Of a stretch of 13,237 nt of DNA, positions 1 through 6,841 are shown piece by piece (the stretch's first letter is position 1; each line of letters starts with the position of its first letter). Under the pieces are notes generated by a model. The model saw nothing but the letters and a program-made list of their open reading frames with translations. It had not been told where the DNA came from and did not search any database. The DNA is from CAYTGG01 sp964581415. Lineage in GTDB: Archaea > Nanobdellota > Nanobdellia > Pacearchaeales > GW2011-AR1. The translations under genes and the position numbers were made by a program. The DNA is taken from assembly GCA_964581415.1 (NCBI GenBank), contig CAZOOJ010000017.1, forward strand, positions 1 to 13,237, given 5' to 3'.

Positions 1-432
1 ATAATCTTAATAATTTTGTTTTTAATTGGAATTTTTGTAGCTTATTTTATTGGTTATAAAAATGGAAGTTTTAGAAAAAACAAATTTTGGGAATCAGAAT
101 TGCCAATTTATAGAAAAAATGCTATTTTAAAATCAAGAGCTGTATTATCTGGACAATTTTCAGAGCAATTAGCTCCTTTTTTACCTGATTTTAATTTTAA
201 TCCTAATGAGTGCAGGTTTATTGGAAAACCAATTGATTTTTTAGTATTTAAAGGAATGGATTCTCAGAATATAGATGAAATTGTTTTTGTTGAAGTTAAA
301 AGTGGAAATGCAAAATTATCTTCTATTGAAAAAAATTTGAAAAAAGCTGTTAAAGAAAAGAAAGTCAAATGGAAGGAATATCGAGTTCCAAAAGAGATTA
401 CTGATGAGAGAAATGTTGAAGGAGTTGAATAA
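1..432 (+). CDS. Membrane-anchored endonuclease related to Holliday junction resolvase (5' partial)
   Basis: The frame is open to the first base, so the true start probably lies upstream; a TTG at 16 is the only start-like codon near the edge. The visible N-terminus is a hydrophobic helix (IILIILFLIGIFVAYFIGY), predicted to anchor the protein in the membrane. The soluble part matches the family of predicted endonucleases distantly related to archaeal Holliday junction resolvases (PF10107): a SEQLAPFLP block, then PIDFLVF with the metal-binding Asp (codon 235-237) and VFVEVKSG with the Glu-x-Lys pair (Glu codon 292-294). This is the PD-(D/E)XK arrangement, followed by a basic helix (KKAVKEKKVKW). 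The substrate is not known from sequence; a branched or damaged DNA is inferred. The next gene starts 162 bp downstream, followed by radA. Family assignment is confident, function is not. Confidence 0.8.
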   Translation: MILIILFLIGIFVAYFIGYKNGSFRKNKFWESELPIYRKNAILKSRAVLSGQFSEQLAPFLPDFNFNPNECRFIGKPIDFLVFKGMDSQNIDEIVFVEVKSGNAKLSSIEKNLKKAVKEKKVKWKEYRVPKEITDERNVEGVE

Positions 433-563
433 GATTGATTATAATTAGTTAATATAAATTCTATCAAATAAGTTATCAAATTACTGAAGTTTTTTATTAT
501 TAATTTCTTTTTATAAGCAAATAAGATGAGCTTATTTTTAACTATTATTTTTTAGAGGATAAA

Positions 564-574
564 TGCTTATAAAT
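564..574 (+). promoter_or_regulatory. TATA box before the 121-residue gene and radA
   Basis: GCTTATAAAT is centred about 25 bp before the ATG at 595, implying transcription starts near the start codon. A purine-rich AGAAGGAG at 575-582 also precedes the ATG by 12 nt. If the TATA is used, that element would lie outside the mRNA, so which signal matters is undecided. Confidence 0.5.
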
Positions 575-594
575 AGAAGGAGTTTTGAGAATTT

Positions 595-960
595 ATGAAT
601 ATAGTAAGTGGAAAGCAGATTGTTATTAATAAATCAAAAAAAAGAATAAAATCTTTTATAGAAACTTATGGAAATGGAATTTTTGATTATGAAACCTTTT
701 TTAATAATTACAGAGAAATTGAAAAATTTTTGATGATTCATGCATTTAGAGATATTAAAATAAGTTTTTTGTCCTCTCTTTTTGTAAATTATGTTAAAAA
801 ATTAAAAGATTATGAATATGCAAAGAAAAAATTAGGAAAGTCATCTATTTCAAATGTGGTGGATTATGAAGATAAAACAAGAGAGATGAAAGCTAAAAAA
901 GAATTTTTTGAATCATCTAAAAACCTTTTAAATATGTTATATTCATCAAACTTAAAATGA
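595..960 (+). CDS. Unrecognised small helical protein, translationally coupled to radA
   Basis: This 121-residue, lysine-rich protein matches no family I recognise. It begins MNIVSGKQIVINKSKKR, has a central aromatic stretch (IFDYETFFNNYREIEKFL, about residues 29-46), and ends in charged helices with no signal peptide or membrane segment. The composition suggests an all-helical soluble protein. Its TGA (958-960) overlaps the radA ATG (957-959) as ATGA, so the two are almost certainly co-transcribed and probably coupled in translation. The context suggests a partner or regulator of RadA, or a DNA-repair accessory factor, but no motif proves this. The upstream TATA box and the overlap support it as a real gene rather than a chance frame. 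Confidence 0.7.
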   Translation: MNIVSGKQIVINKSKKRIKSFIETYGNGIFDYETFFNNYREIEKFLMIHAFRDIKISFLSSLFVNYVKKLKDYEYAKKKLGKSSISNVVDYEDKTREMKAKKEFFESSKNLLNMLYSSNLK

Positions 961-3485
961 CAACTAAAAAAGAAGCAGAAGAAATTAAGAAAGCAGTTTC
1001 TGGAGAAGAAGAGGTTGGAAAAAAAGAAAAGAAAAAAGAGCCGCAATTAACTGACTTGCCTGGAATTGGACCAGCTGTCGCAGCAAAACTTGAAAGTGCA
1101 GGAATTTTTGATTTGATGTCTCTTGCTGTGATGAGTCCCGCTGCTTTAGCTGATACTGCTGGAGTTAGTTCTGCGATTGCAAGAAAAGCAATTCAAGCTT
1201 CAAGAGAAATGCTTGATTTGGGATTTCAGGATGGAATAGAATATGATAAGAGAAGACAAAATATAATTCATATCACTACAGGAAGCAAAAATTTTGATGA
1301 ACTTCTCGGAGGAAAAGGAATTGAAAGCAGAGCTATAACAGAAGCGTTTGGAGCTTATGGAAGTGGAAAATGTGTGAGTAAGGATACATTTGTTTCTTAT
1401 TTTAATGATACAAAGATGCATGTTGAGACAATAAAGCAAACTTATGATAAGTATAATAAGAATAATGAGTTTAATTTTGAAGATGGTTTTGCAATTCCAA
1501 TAAACACTGTTAAAGTTTTATCTTTGGTTGGAGATAGATTAAAAGTTGTAAAAGCAACTCATTTGTATAAGGAAAGAGTCAAGAATCTTTTTATTATAAA
1601 GACAAAGAGAGGAAGAGTTCTTAAAATAACTGGAAAACATCAGTTTTTAAGTTTTGATAAAGGAATAAATTGGAAACAAACAAGATTTCTAAAAAAAGAG
1701 GATTTAATTGCATGTCCAAGAGAGATTAAGCTAGAAACTGAAAATATTTATGATGAGGATGATGCTTATTTTCTTGGATTGTTTGTTGCTGAAGGAACTT
1801 CAAATCCTTTTTCAATTTCTATTGGCTCTGAAAAAATAAAAGAATGGATTTCAAATTACATTAAAGATAAATTCGGATATTTTCCCACTATAAGAATTGA
1901 TAAACGAAGGAAGAAGCCTGTTTATACTATTTTATTAAGGAATAACACCAGAATCTTAATGGAGGGTTTAGAAAAAAGCAATTCTGCAACAAAGTTTATT
2001 CCAGAAGGAATTTTTCTTTCCAATAAAAGAGTTGTTAGTTCATTTTTAGGAGGGTACTTTGATGGAGATGCAGAAGTTTCAAGAGATGATATTTCTGTCA
2101 CAACAAAGAGCAGAAGACTTGCAAATCAACTGACTTATTTATTATTAAGGCTTGGAATTTCATCAAGTATTAAAAACAAAACTGTAGATGGAAAAGTCTT
2201 CAAAGTTGTTCGAATTTCTGGAGAAGATAGAGAAAATTTAAAAAATATAGATTTTAAATTAAAAAATTTTGATTGTGAAATTAGGAATAGTGCTTATGGT
2301 TATCCTGATAAAATTGTTTGCGAATTAAAAGAGTTGTATAAAGAAAGTATTGGAGGAAATAGAGGAAGGCAGATTAAAGAGATTGGAAAATCAAGTGAGA
2401 ATATGGCCTATAGGCATTTAACAAGAAATTCTTTTACTAAAGCTATTAATTCAAAAACTCTTGATAAAGTGGAGTTAATTTTTTTAAGGCAGGGAGTTAA
2501 TTTTAGAAGCATACTTTCAAAATTAAAAAGGGAAAATTTAACTAATAATCTGTTGAGATTGATTTATCCAAAACTTCCTTTTGCATTTAATTCTCTTTCA
2601 GATAAATTAGGTGTTGCTAAATCATCTATGCGTAATTATATATTGAGAAATCTTCCAGAGAATAAAAGTGAAATTTTGAAAAGTTTAATTGTTAAAGAAC
2701 TTGAATACAGGTTAAGCAAGATTTCTTTGGCATTGGATATTATTTTTAAGATAAGAAATTTTTCTTGGGATGTTGTTGAAAGTGTAGAGATTGTGAATTA
2801 TAATGATTATGTTTATGATTTTGTTGTTCCTGAAGGACACTCATTTATTGGAGGAAATATGCCAACAATGATGCACAATACACAATTAGGTTTAAGTCTT
2901 GCTGTTAATGTTCAGTTACCTGAGGAAAAAGGTGGTGCTAATGGTAAAGCAGTTTTTATTGATACAGAAGGAACTTTCAGACCTTTAAGAGTAAGAGAAA
3001 TTGCAGAAGATTTAGGTGCTAATTCTGAAAAAGTTTTGAAAAATATCTTTGTTGCAAGAGCTTTTAATTCTGACCATCAAATTTTGCTTCTTGAAAAAGT
3101 TGTAGATATGATTAAAAAAGGAGAGCCAATAAAAATTTTAATTGTAGATTCTCTTACTGCACATTTTCGTTCAGAATTTTCTGGAAGAGGACAATTAGCA
3201 GACAGACAGCAAAAATTAAACCGTTATATGAGAGACTTAATGAAATTAGCAGAAACAAATAATATTGCTATTTATGTTACAAATCAGGTTATGGCGAATC
3301 CTGCACAATTGTTTGGAGATCCCACAGTAGCTATTGGAGGTAATATAGTTGGACATGCTAGTACTTACAGACTATATTTAAGAAGAGGAAAAAAAGATTC
3401 TCGTGTTGCAAAACTAATAGACTCTCCAAATTTGCCTGATAATGAAGCAATGTTTTTTCTAACAAAAAAAGGAATTAGTGACTGA
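957..3485 (+). CDS. radA: DNA repair and recombination protein RadA, intein-containing precursor
   Basis: The archaeal RecA/Rad51 homologue polymerises on single-stranded DNA and drives ATP-dependent strand exchange. The precursor is 842 residues; removing the intein leaves a 339-residue protein of normal RadA length. Residues 31-82 are the N-terminal helix-hairpin-helix domain (LTDLPGIGPAVAAKLESAGI). The linker FQDG (90-93) sits where RadA has the FxxA polymerisation motif. ITTGSKNFDELLGG leads to Walker A, GAYGSGK (132-138), split by the intein directly before the Thr of GKT. After the intein come TQLGLSLAVN, the IDTEGTFRP loop with the catalytic Glu, Walker B (KILIVDSLTA), the L1/L2 region with YVTNQV, and the C-terminal KKGISD. 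The start is ATGA-coupled to the preceding gene. Oddities are Gly in place of the Ala of FxxA and GAYGSGK where GEFGSGK is usual. Confidence 0.97.
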   Translation: MTTKKEAEEIKKAVSGEEEVGKKEKKKEPQLTDLPGIGPAVAAKLESAGIFDLMSLAVMSPAALADTAGVSSAIARKAIQASREMLDLGFQDGIEYDKRRQNIIHITTGSKNFDELLGGKGIESRAITEAFGAYGSGKCVSKDTFVSYFNDTKMHVETIKQTYDKYNKNNEFNFEDGFAIPINTVKVLSLVGDRLKVVKATHLYKERVKNLFIIKTKRGRVLKITGKHQFLSFDKGINWKQTRFLKKEDLIACPREIKLETENIYDEDDAYFLGLFVAEGTSNPFSISIGSEKIKEWISNYIKDKFGYFPTIRIDKRRKKPVYTILLRNNTRILMEGLEKSNSATKFIPEGIFLSNKRVVSSFLGGYFDGDAEVSRDDISVTTKSRRLANQLTYLLLRLGISSSIKNKTVDGKVFKVVRISGEDRENLKNIDFKLKNFDCEIRNSAYGYPDKIVCELKELYKESIGGNRGRQIKEIGKSSENMAYRHLTRNSFTKAINSKTLDKVELIFLRQGVNFRSILSKLKRENLTNNLLRLIYPKLPFAFNSLSDKLGVAKSSMRNYILRNLPENKSEILKSLIVKELEYRLSKISLALDIIFKIRNFSWDVVESVEIVNYNDYVYDFVVPEGHSFIGGNMPTMMHNTQLGLSLAVNVQLPEEKGGANGKAVFIDTEGTFRPLRVREIAEDLGANSEKVLKNIFVARAFNSDHQILLLEKVVDMIKKGEPIKILIVDSLTAHFRSEFSGRGQLADRQQKLNRYMRDLMKLAETNNIAIYVTNQVMANPAQLFGDPTVAIGGNIVGHASTYRLYLRRGKKDSRVAKLIDSPNLPDNEAMFFLTKKGISD
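1371..2879 (+). mobile_element. RadA intein with LAGLIDADG (DOD) homing endonuclease
   Basis: A 503-residue in-frame insertion lies between Lys138 and Thr642 of the precursor. Splicing blocks are all visible: Cys1 (CVSKDTF), block B TGKH with Thr87 and His90, block F VYDFVVPEGHSFIGG (481-495), and block G ending MMHN with His502 and Asn503. The +1 extein residue is Thr. The endonuclease has two motifs, YFLGLFVAEG (catalytic Glu141) and FLGGYFDGDA (catalytic Asp233), so both acidic residues are present and the element looks active. Residues 320-465 carry an extra helical region with a helix-turn-helix-like block (404-423). RadA inteins at the P-loop are known in other archaea such as Pyrococcus horikoshii. 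Base composition matches the host, so the insertion is either old or came from a similar genome. Confidence 0.95.
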
Positions 3486-3491
3486 TTTTTT
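3486..3491 (+). terminator. T-tract terminator after radA
   Basis: A run of six T directly follows the radA TGA, the kind of U-tract at which archaeal RNA polymerase terminates without a hairpin. Confidence 0.4.
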
Positions 3492-3544
3492 AATAATTGA
3501 TTAATTAGGTTTAGGATATAGAGTTGTTTATTAATAATTCGAAC

Positions 3545-3717
3545 AGGCTTTGGAAAATTCCTTAAAAAAAGACAAATAATTCCAATTATTAACTATGCAG
3601 AATCTCATAGATTATATGGTAAGTCTTCTATTAATTAATTTCTTAGAAATTATATCCCTCAAATATATTAATTATTAAATAAAATTTTAGAAAAGATATA
3701 TGGTTTTTCCAAAGCCT
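3545..3717. repeat. 13-bp inverted repeat enclosing three hairpins; possible structured RNA or small element
   Basis: AGGCTTTGGAAAA (3545-3557) is matched exactly by TTTTCCAAAGCCT (3705-3717). Inside lie hairpins at 3575-3590 (6 bp, loop TCCA), 3601-3613 (5 bp, loop CAT) and 3636-3652 (7 bp, loop TTA). No reading frame of note occurs in the 306-bp gap between radA and adk. The layout could be a multi-hairpin RNA closed by a 13-bp stem, or a small element with terminal inverted repeats; I see no target-site duplication. The strand is unknown, and no C/D, H/ACA or other known RNA motif is clear. Confidence 0.45.
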
Positions 3718-3791
3718 CAAAACAAAAATCTTATAATTAATAATTGAATAATTCAAACAAGGATTTTATAAACTTAATAAATTCTATCTTA

Positions 3792-4472
3792 TTAATTCTC
3801 TTTCTTTATCTCAAATTCTTCTAAAATTTTAAGAATTTCAGGAACCATGATTTCAGGAGAACTCTTTATTTTAATATCTCTTAAAATATCTAAATTCTTA
3901 TAAAAGTCAATTAAAGGTTGAGTTGATTTTTTGTAAGTTTCTAATCTTTGTTTTACGATTTCTTCATCATCATCATTTCTCTGAATTAATTTTCCTCCAC
4001 ATTTGTCACATCTTCCTTTTTCTTTGGGATTCATAGGAGGCATTTTTATTCCTTGTCGATTTATATCTGCTATATTATAAATATCTCCACAATTTTCACA
4101 AATTCTTCTTGAGCATATTTTTTCAATTAAGATATCTTCAGGAATTATTAAATTTAAGACTAAATCAATATCTAATAGATTTTGAAGAATTTTTGCTTGA
4201 ATTAAAGTTCTAGGAAATCCGTCGAGAATAAAACCTTCTTTGCAATCTTCTTCAGAAATTCTGTTTTTTAATATTTCTATAACTATCTCATCTGGAACAA
4301 GTTCTCCTTTATCCATAAACTCTTTTGCTTTTTTTCCAATTTCAGTTGAATTTTTTATATTATTCCTTAACAAATCTCCTGTAGAAATATGAGGAACATT
4401 TCTAATTGGTGAAACTCTTTTAGAATAAGTTCCTTTTCCACTTCCAGGAGCTCCTAAAAAAACTTTTTTCAT
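3792..4472 (-). CDS. adk: Adenylate kinase, long form with zinc-finger lid
   Basis: This enzyme interconverts ATP + AMP and 2 ADP in the cytoplasm. The 226 residues show the P-loop GAPGSGKGT (7-15), the AMP-binding STGDLLR (30-36), DGFPRT (84-89), and a LID domain with two Cys pairs (C125-x2-C128 and C155-x2-C158), expected to bind zinc. RNDDDEE (165-171) and the QRLETY helix complete the pattern. The length fits the bacterial-type long adenylate kinase, which many DPANN archaea use instead of the short archaeal AdkA. It is a lone minus-strand gene, convergent with radA and divergent from endoQ, with its own TATA box. The C-terminus is short and lysine-rich. The assignment is secure. Confidence 0.97.
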   Translation of the reverse strand: MKKVFLGAPGSGKGTYSKRVSPIRNVPHISTGDLLRNNIKNSTEIGKKAKEFMDKGELVPDEIVIEILKNRISEEDCKEGFILDGFPRTLIQAKILQNLLDIDLVLNLIIPEDILIEKICSRRICENCGDIYNIADINRQGIKMPPMNPKEKGRCDKCGGKLIQRNDDDEEIVKQRLETYKKSTQPLIDFYKNLDILRDIKIKSSPEIMVPEILKILEEFEIKKEN

Positions 4473-4489
4473 AATAGAAAAATAAAAAA

Positions 4490-4502
4490 GATATTTTTAA
4501 AG
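4490..4502 (-). promoter_or_regulatory. TATA box of adk
   Basis: On the minus strand this reads CTTTAAAAATATC, centred about 24 bp before the adk ATG at 4472, consistent with a leaderless transcript. Confidence 0.6.
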
Positions 4503-4655
4503 TTTTTTGTAGAAAAAGATAGGATATAATGATTAAAATAATAATCTGTATTCATTACTAAGCTTTTTTATTAATGGACTATAATTAATAAAAGAAGTAT
4601 TTTTTGTAATCATTAAAAAATCTATTCAATAATTTCTATTAAAATAAATCAATAT

Positions 4656-4666
4656 CTTTTTAACTA
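4656..4666 (+). promoter_or_regulatory. Weak TATA-like box of endoQ
   Basis: CTTTTTAACTA is centred about 27 bp before the ATG at 4688. The match is weaker than at the neighbouring genes; the spacing is the main support. Confidence 0.4.
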
Positions 4667-4687
4667 TTCTTTAATTTTATTTTTCTT

Positions 4688-5932
4688 ATGGATAAAGAAC
4701 AAATAAATCTGAATGAAGTTCTTCTTGCTGATTTTCATATTCATTCAAGATTTTCTCAAGCTTGTAGCAGAAATATTACTTTTGAAAATTTAGTTAAATG
4801 GGCTAGAATTAAAGGAATCAATTTATTAGGAACAGGAGACTTTACTCATCCTGAATGGTTCAAAGAAATAAAAGAAAAATTAATAGATAATGGAAAAGGA
4901 ATTTATTATTATCAGGGATTTCCATTTATTATTACAGGAGAAATTTCTTTTATGTATTCTCAGGATGGAAAAGGAAGAAGAATACATCTGAATTTTTTAA
5001 TTCCAAATGTTGAAATCGCTGAAAAAATTCATGCATATTTGGATACAAAAGGAAGAAGAGATTATGATGGAAGGCCTATCTTTAATATTTCTTGTGAAGA
5101 ATTTGTTAGAGAAATGAAAAAAATATCAGAAGATATAGAAATAATTCCTGCACATATATGGACTCCTTGGTTTGGTATTCTCGGAAGCAAATCTGGTTTT
5201 GATAGTCTAAAACAGGCATTTAAAGATGAAATGAAAAACATCTATGCAATTGAAACAGGAATAAGTTCAGACCCAGCGATGAACTGGAAAATCAAAGAAT
5301 TAACAGATAATAATATCTCAATTGTGAGTTTTTCAGATGCGCATAGTTTTTGGCCATTTAGATTAGGAAGAGAAGCAACTATATTTAAAAAAACAGATTC
5401 TTATGATGAAATTATTAGACAGATTAGAAAAAATGATTTTATAGGAACTATAGAAGCAGAACCTGCTTATGGAAAATATCATTGGGATGGGCACAGAAAT
5501 TGCGGATTTTGTTGTTCTCCTAAAAAATCAAAAGAGATTGATTATATCTGCCCTGTATGCGGAAATCCTCTGACGAGAGGTGTTGAAAACAGAATAGAAT
5601 TTTTAGCAGAAAATTCTGAAAATTTTAAACCAGAAAATGCTAAAATTTTCTATAAACTTCTTCCTTTAAATGAAATAATCGTTTTAGCTTATGGAGGAAA
5701 TTTACAAAGCAAGAAAAACTGGGAGATTTATAATTTTCTAATTAAAGAATTTAAAAATGAATTTAATATTTTATTGAAAGTTACCAGAGAAGAATTAATT
5801 AAAGCGAACATAAATGAGAAATTAATTGATTTAATTTTAAAAAATCGGAAAGGAAAAATAAACGTCCAGCCAGGTTATGATGGAGTTTATGGAAAAGCAG
5901 TATTAGAAGAAAAGCAGAAGACTTTGATTTAG
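4688..5932 (+). CDS. endoQ: Endonuclease Q (PHP-domain nuclease for deaminated DNA bases)
   Basis: The 414 residues follow the EndoQ/TIGR00375 plan. A PHP metallo-phosphoesterase domain has the ligands DFHIHS (D15, H17, H19), GTGDFTHPEW (D51, H54), TGEIS (E85), H100, PAHIWTPWFG (H156), E189 and SDAHS (D217, H219). A zinc module with C272, C275/C276, C288 and C291 follows, then a C-terminal region with the family signature QPGYDGVYG (394-402). In Thermococcales this enzyme nicks 5' of hypoxanthine, uracil and abasic sites and works with PCNA. The gene ends EEKQKTLI, which looks like the beginning of a PCNA-binding QxxL box without the aromatic pair; the frame after the TAG is discussed in the findings. 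It stands alone on the plus strand with no operon partner. Family assignment is strong; exact substrate range is inferred. Confidence 0.88.
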   Translation: MDKEQINLNEVLLADFHIHSRFSQACSRNITFENLVKWARIKGINLLGTGDFTHPEWFKEIKEKLIDNGKGIYYYQGFPFIITGEISFMYSQDGKGRRIHLNFLIPNVEIAEKIHAYLDTKGRRDYDGRPIFNISCEEFVREMKKISEDIEIIPAHIWTPWFGILGSKSGFDSLKQAFKDEMKNIYAIETGISSDPAMNWKIKELTDNNISIVSFSDAHSFWPFRLGREATIFKKTDSYDEIIRQIRKNDFIGTIEAEPAYGKYHWDGHRNCGFCCSPKKSKEIDYICPVCGNPLTRGVENRIEFLAENSENFKPENAKIFYKLLPLNEIIVLAYGGNLQSKKNWEIYNFLIKEFKNEFNILLKVTREELIKANINEKLIDLILKNRKGKINVQPGYDGVYGKAVLEEKQKTLI

Positions 5933-6046
5933 AAGATTATGCTTCATCATGGCAATTTATTCAAAGAAGATTATACAAATTTAAAAAGATTAAATGAAAA
6001 TGTTTTAATAGATAGTCTTGATTAATTCTTTTCAATAATTTTAGAG

Positions 6047-6172
6047 TTATTTTTTTTGAGAATTCCAAATTTTCACAAACTTGTAATGCGCGCTTTTTGT
6101 TTTTCTGGAGCATTTAGGACAATTTTCTTTTAAAGTATAGATATTGCAATAAGAACATTTTTTTAGCTTCAT
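6047..6172 (-). CDS. nop10: Nop10, H/ACA ribonucleoprotein subunit (very short)
   Basis: A 41-codon gene reading MKLKKCSYCNIYTL then KENCPKCSRKTKSAH. This is the Nop10 zinc-ribbon pattern: two CxxC pairs (C6, C9, C18, C21), the YTLK segment between them and the KT-x-x-AH turn. Nop10 binds Cbf5 in H/ACA RNPs that guide rRNA pseudouridylation. Archaeal Nop10 usually goes on with a PPRFSPEDPYGKYR-type linker and helix; here the tail is only YKFVKIWNSQKK, so the protein is about 15-20 residues shorter than usual. In many archaea nop10 lies beside the aIF2-alpha gene; here it is on the same strand about 0.7 kb downstream of it with a Nudix gene between. The start is fixed by the TATA box 25 bp upstream. 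A stand-alone zinc ribbon is the alternative. Confidence 0.82.
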   Translation of the reverse strand: MKLKKCSYCNIYTLKENCPKCSRKTKSAHYKFVKIWNSQKK

Positions 6173-6190
6173 AATCGTAATTGAGAAATT

Positions 6191-6205
6191 ATATATTTAA
6201 ATATT
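6191..6205 (-). promoter_or_regulatory. TATA box of nop10
   Basis: AATATTTAAATATAT on the minus strand is centred about 25 bp before the nop10 ATG at 6172. It shows that this short gene has its own promoter. Confidence 0.6.
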
Positions 6206-6373
6206 GCGCGAATAAATTATTAGATTCATATTTATTAATAAAAAACTTCATTGATAAATAATTAGAATAATGGAGAATGATAAGTTTTATATTAATAATT
6301 TTAATTAATTATCAACAAGTAGAATTATTTTATTGTCAATTTTAATTAATTAGAAGTTTTAGTGGATGTAAAA

Positions 6374-6781
6374 TCATACTAATTCTTCTATAAATTCTTT
6401 GAGTTTTTTATGATAAGAAGTTGTAAAATATTTGTCTAATTCTTTTGGATTAATCCATTTTAATTCTACTAAATCATCTCCGGGTTTTTCTTTACCTTCA
6501 AAAACTCTTGTTAGAAAATAAACAGCTAATAAGTCCTCTTTTTCAGGATATGTTTTTGAAAAAAAAGCTCCTAAATTCTTGATGTCATAACCTGTTTTTT
6601 CTTTTATATTTCTTTTTAGTGCTTTATCAATATCTTCTCCTTTCTGAAGTTTTCCTCCAGGAAAATACCAAGTTAGTTCTTTTATCTCTGAATCGTTTTC
6701 TCTTCTTCCAATCAAAATTTTCTTTTCTTTTGGATTAAAAATAATTCCCAGAACTATTACTTCAAATCGGTTTTCTTCCAT
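6374..6781 (-). CDS. Nudix-fold protein with an altered Nudix box
   Basis: This 135-residue, single-domain protein has the Nudix fold order: a first strand FEVIVLGIIF, GRREND (25-30), WYFPGGKLQKGED (38-50), the box helix and a final TSYHKKLKEFIEEL helix. Nudix enzymes hydrolyse nucleoside diphosphates linked to another moiety. The box runs from G43 to Y65. Where the consensus is R-E-U-x-E-E-x-G-U, this protein has RNIKEKTGY: the Glu after Arg is Asn58 and the second Glu of the pair is Lys62, while E49, R57, E61 and G64 remain. Two usual metal ligands are therefore missing, so activity is doubtful or uses other residues. It lies between aIF2-alpha and nop10 on the same strand but with its own TATA box. 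The substrate cannot be named. Confidence 0.85.
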   Translation of the reverse strand: MEENRFEVIVLGIIFNPKEKKILIGRRENDSEIKELTWYFPGGKLQKGEDIDKALKRNIKEKTGYDIKNLGAFFSKTYPEKEDLLAVYFLTRVFEGKEKPGDDLVELKWINPKELDKYFTTSYHKKLKEFIEELV

Positions 6782-6799
6782 ATCTTTTACCTTTTTTCT

Positions 6800-6814
6800 C
6801 TTTATTTAAATCTT
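6800..6814 (-). promoter_or_regulatory. TATA box of the Nudix gene
   Basis: AAGATTTAAATAAAG on the minus strand is centred about 26 bp before the ATG at 6781. It lies in the 60-bp gap after aIF2-alpha, so the Nudix gene can be expressed independently. Confidence 0.6.
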
Positions 6815-6841
6815 TTGTTTCTAAATAATTAAAGAAATAAT

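Noticed and set aside
4528..4615. 8-bp inverted repeat AATGATTA/TAATCATT between adk and endoQ
   Set aside because: Only A/T-rich and short; expected by chance in this composition.
6297..6352. 15-nt direct repeat AATTTTAATTAATTA, two copies 41 bp apart
   Set aside because: Made only of A and T in a very AT-rich gap; likely chance.
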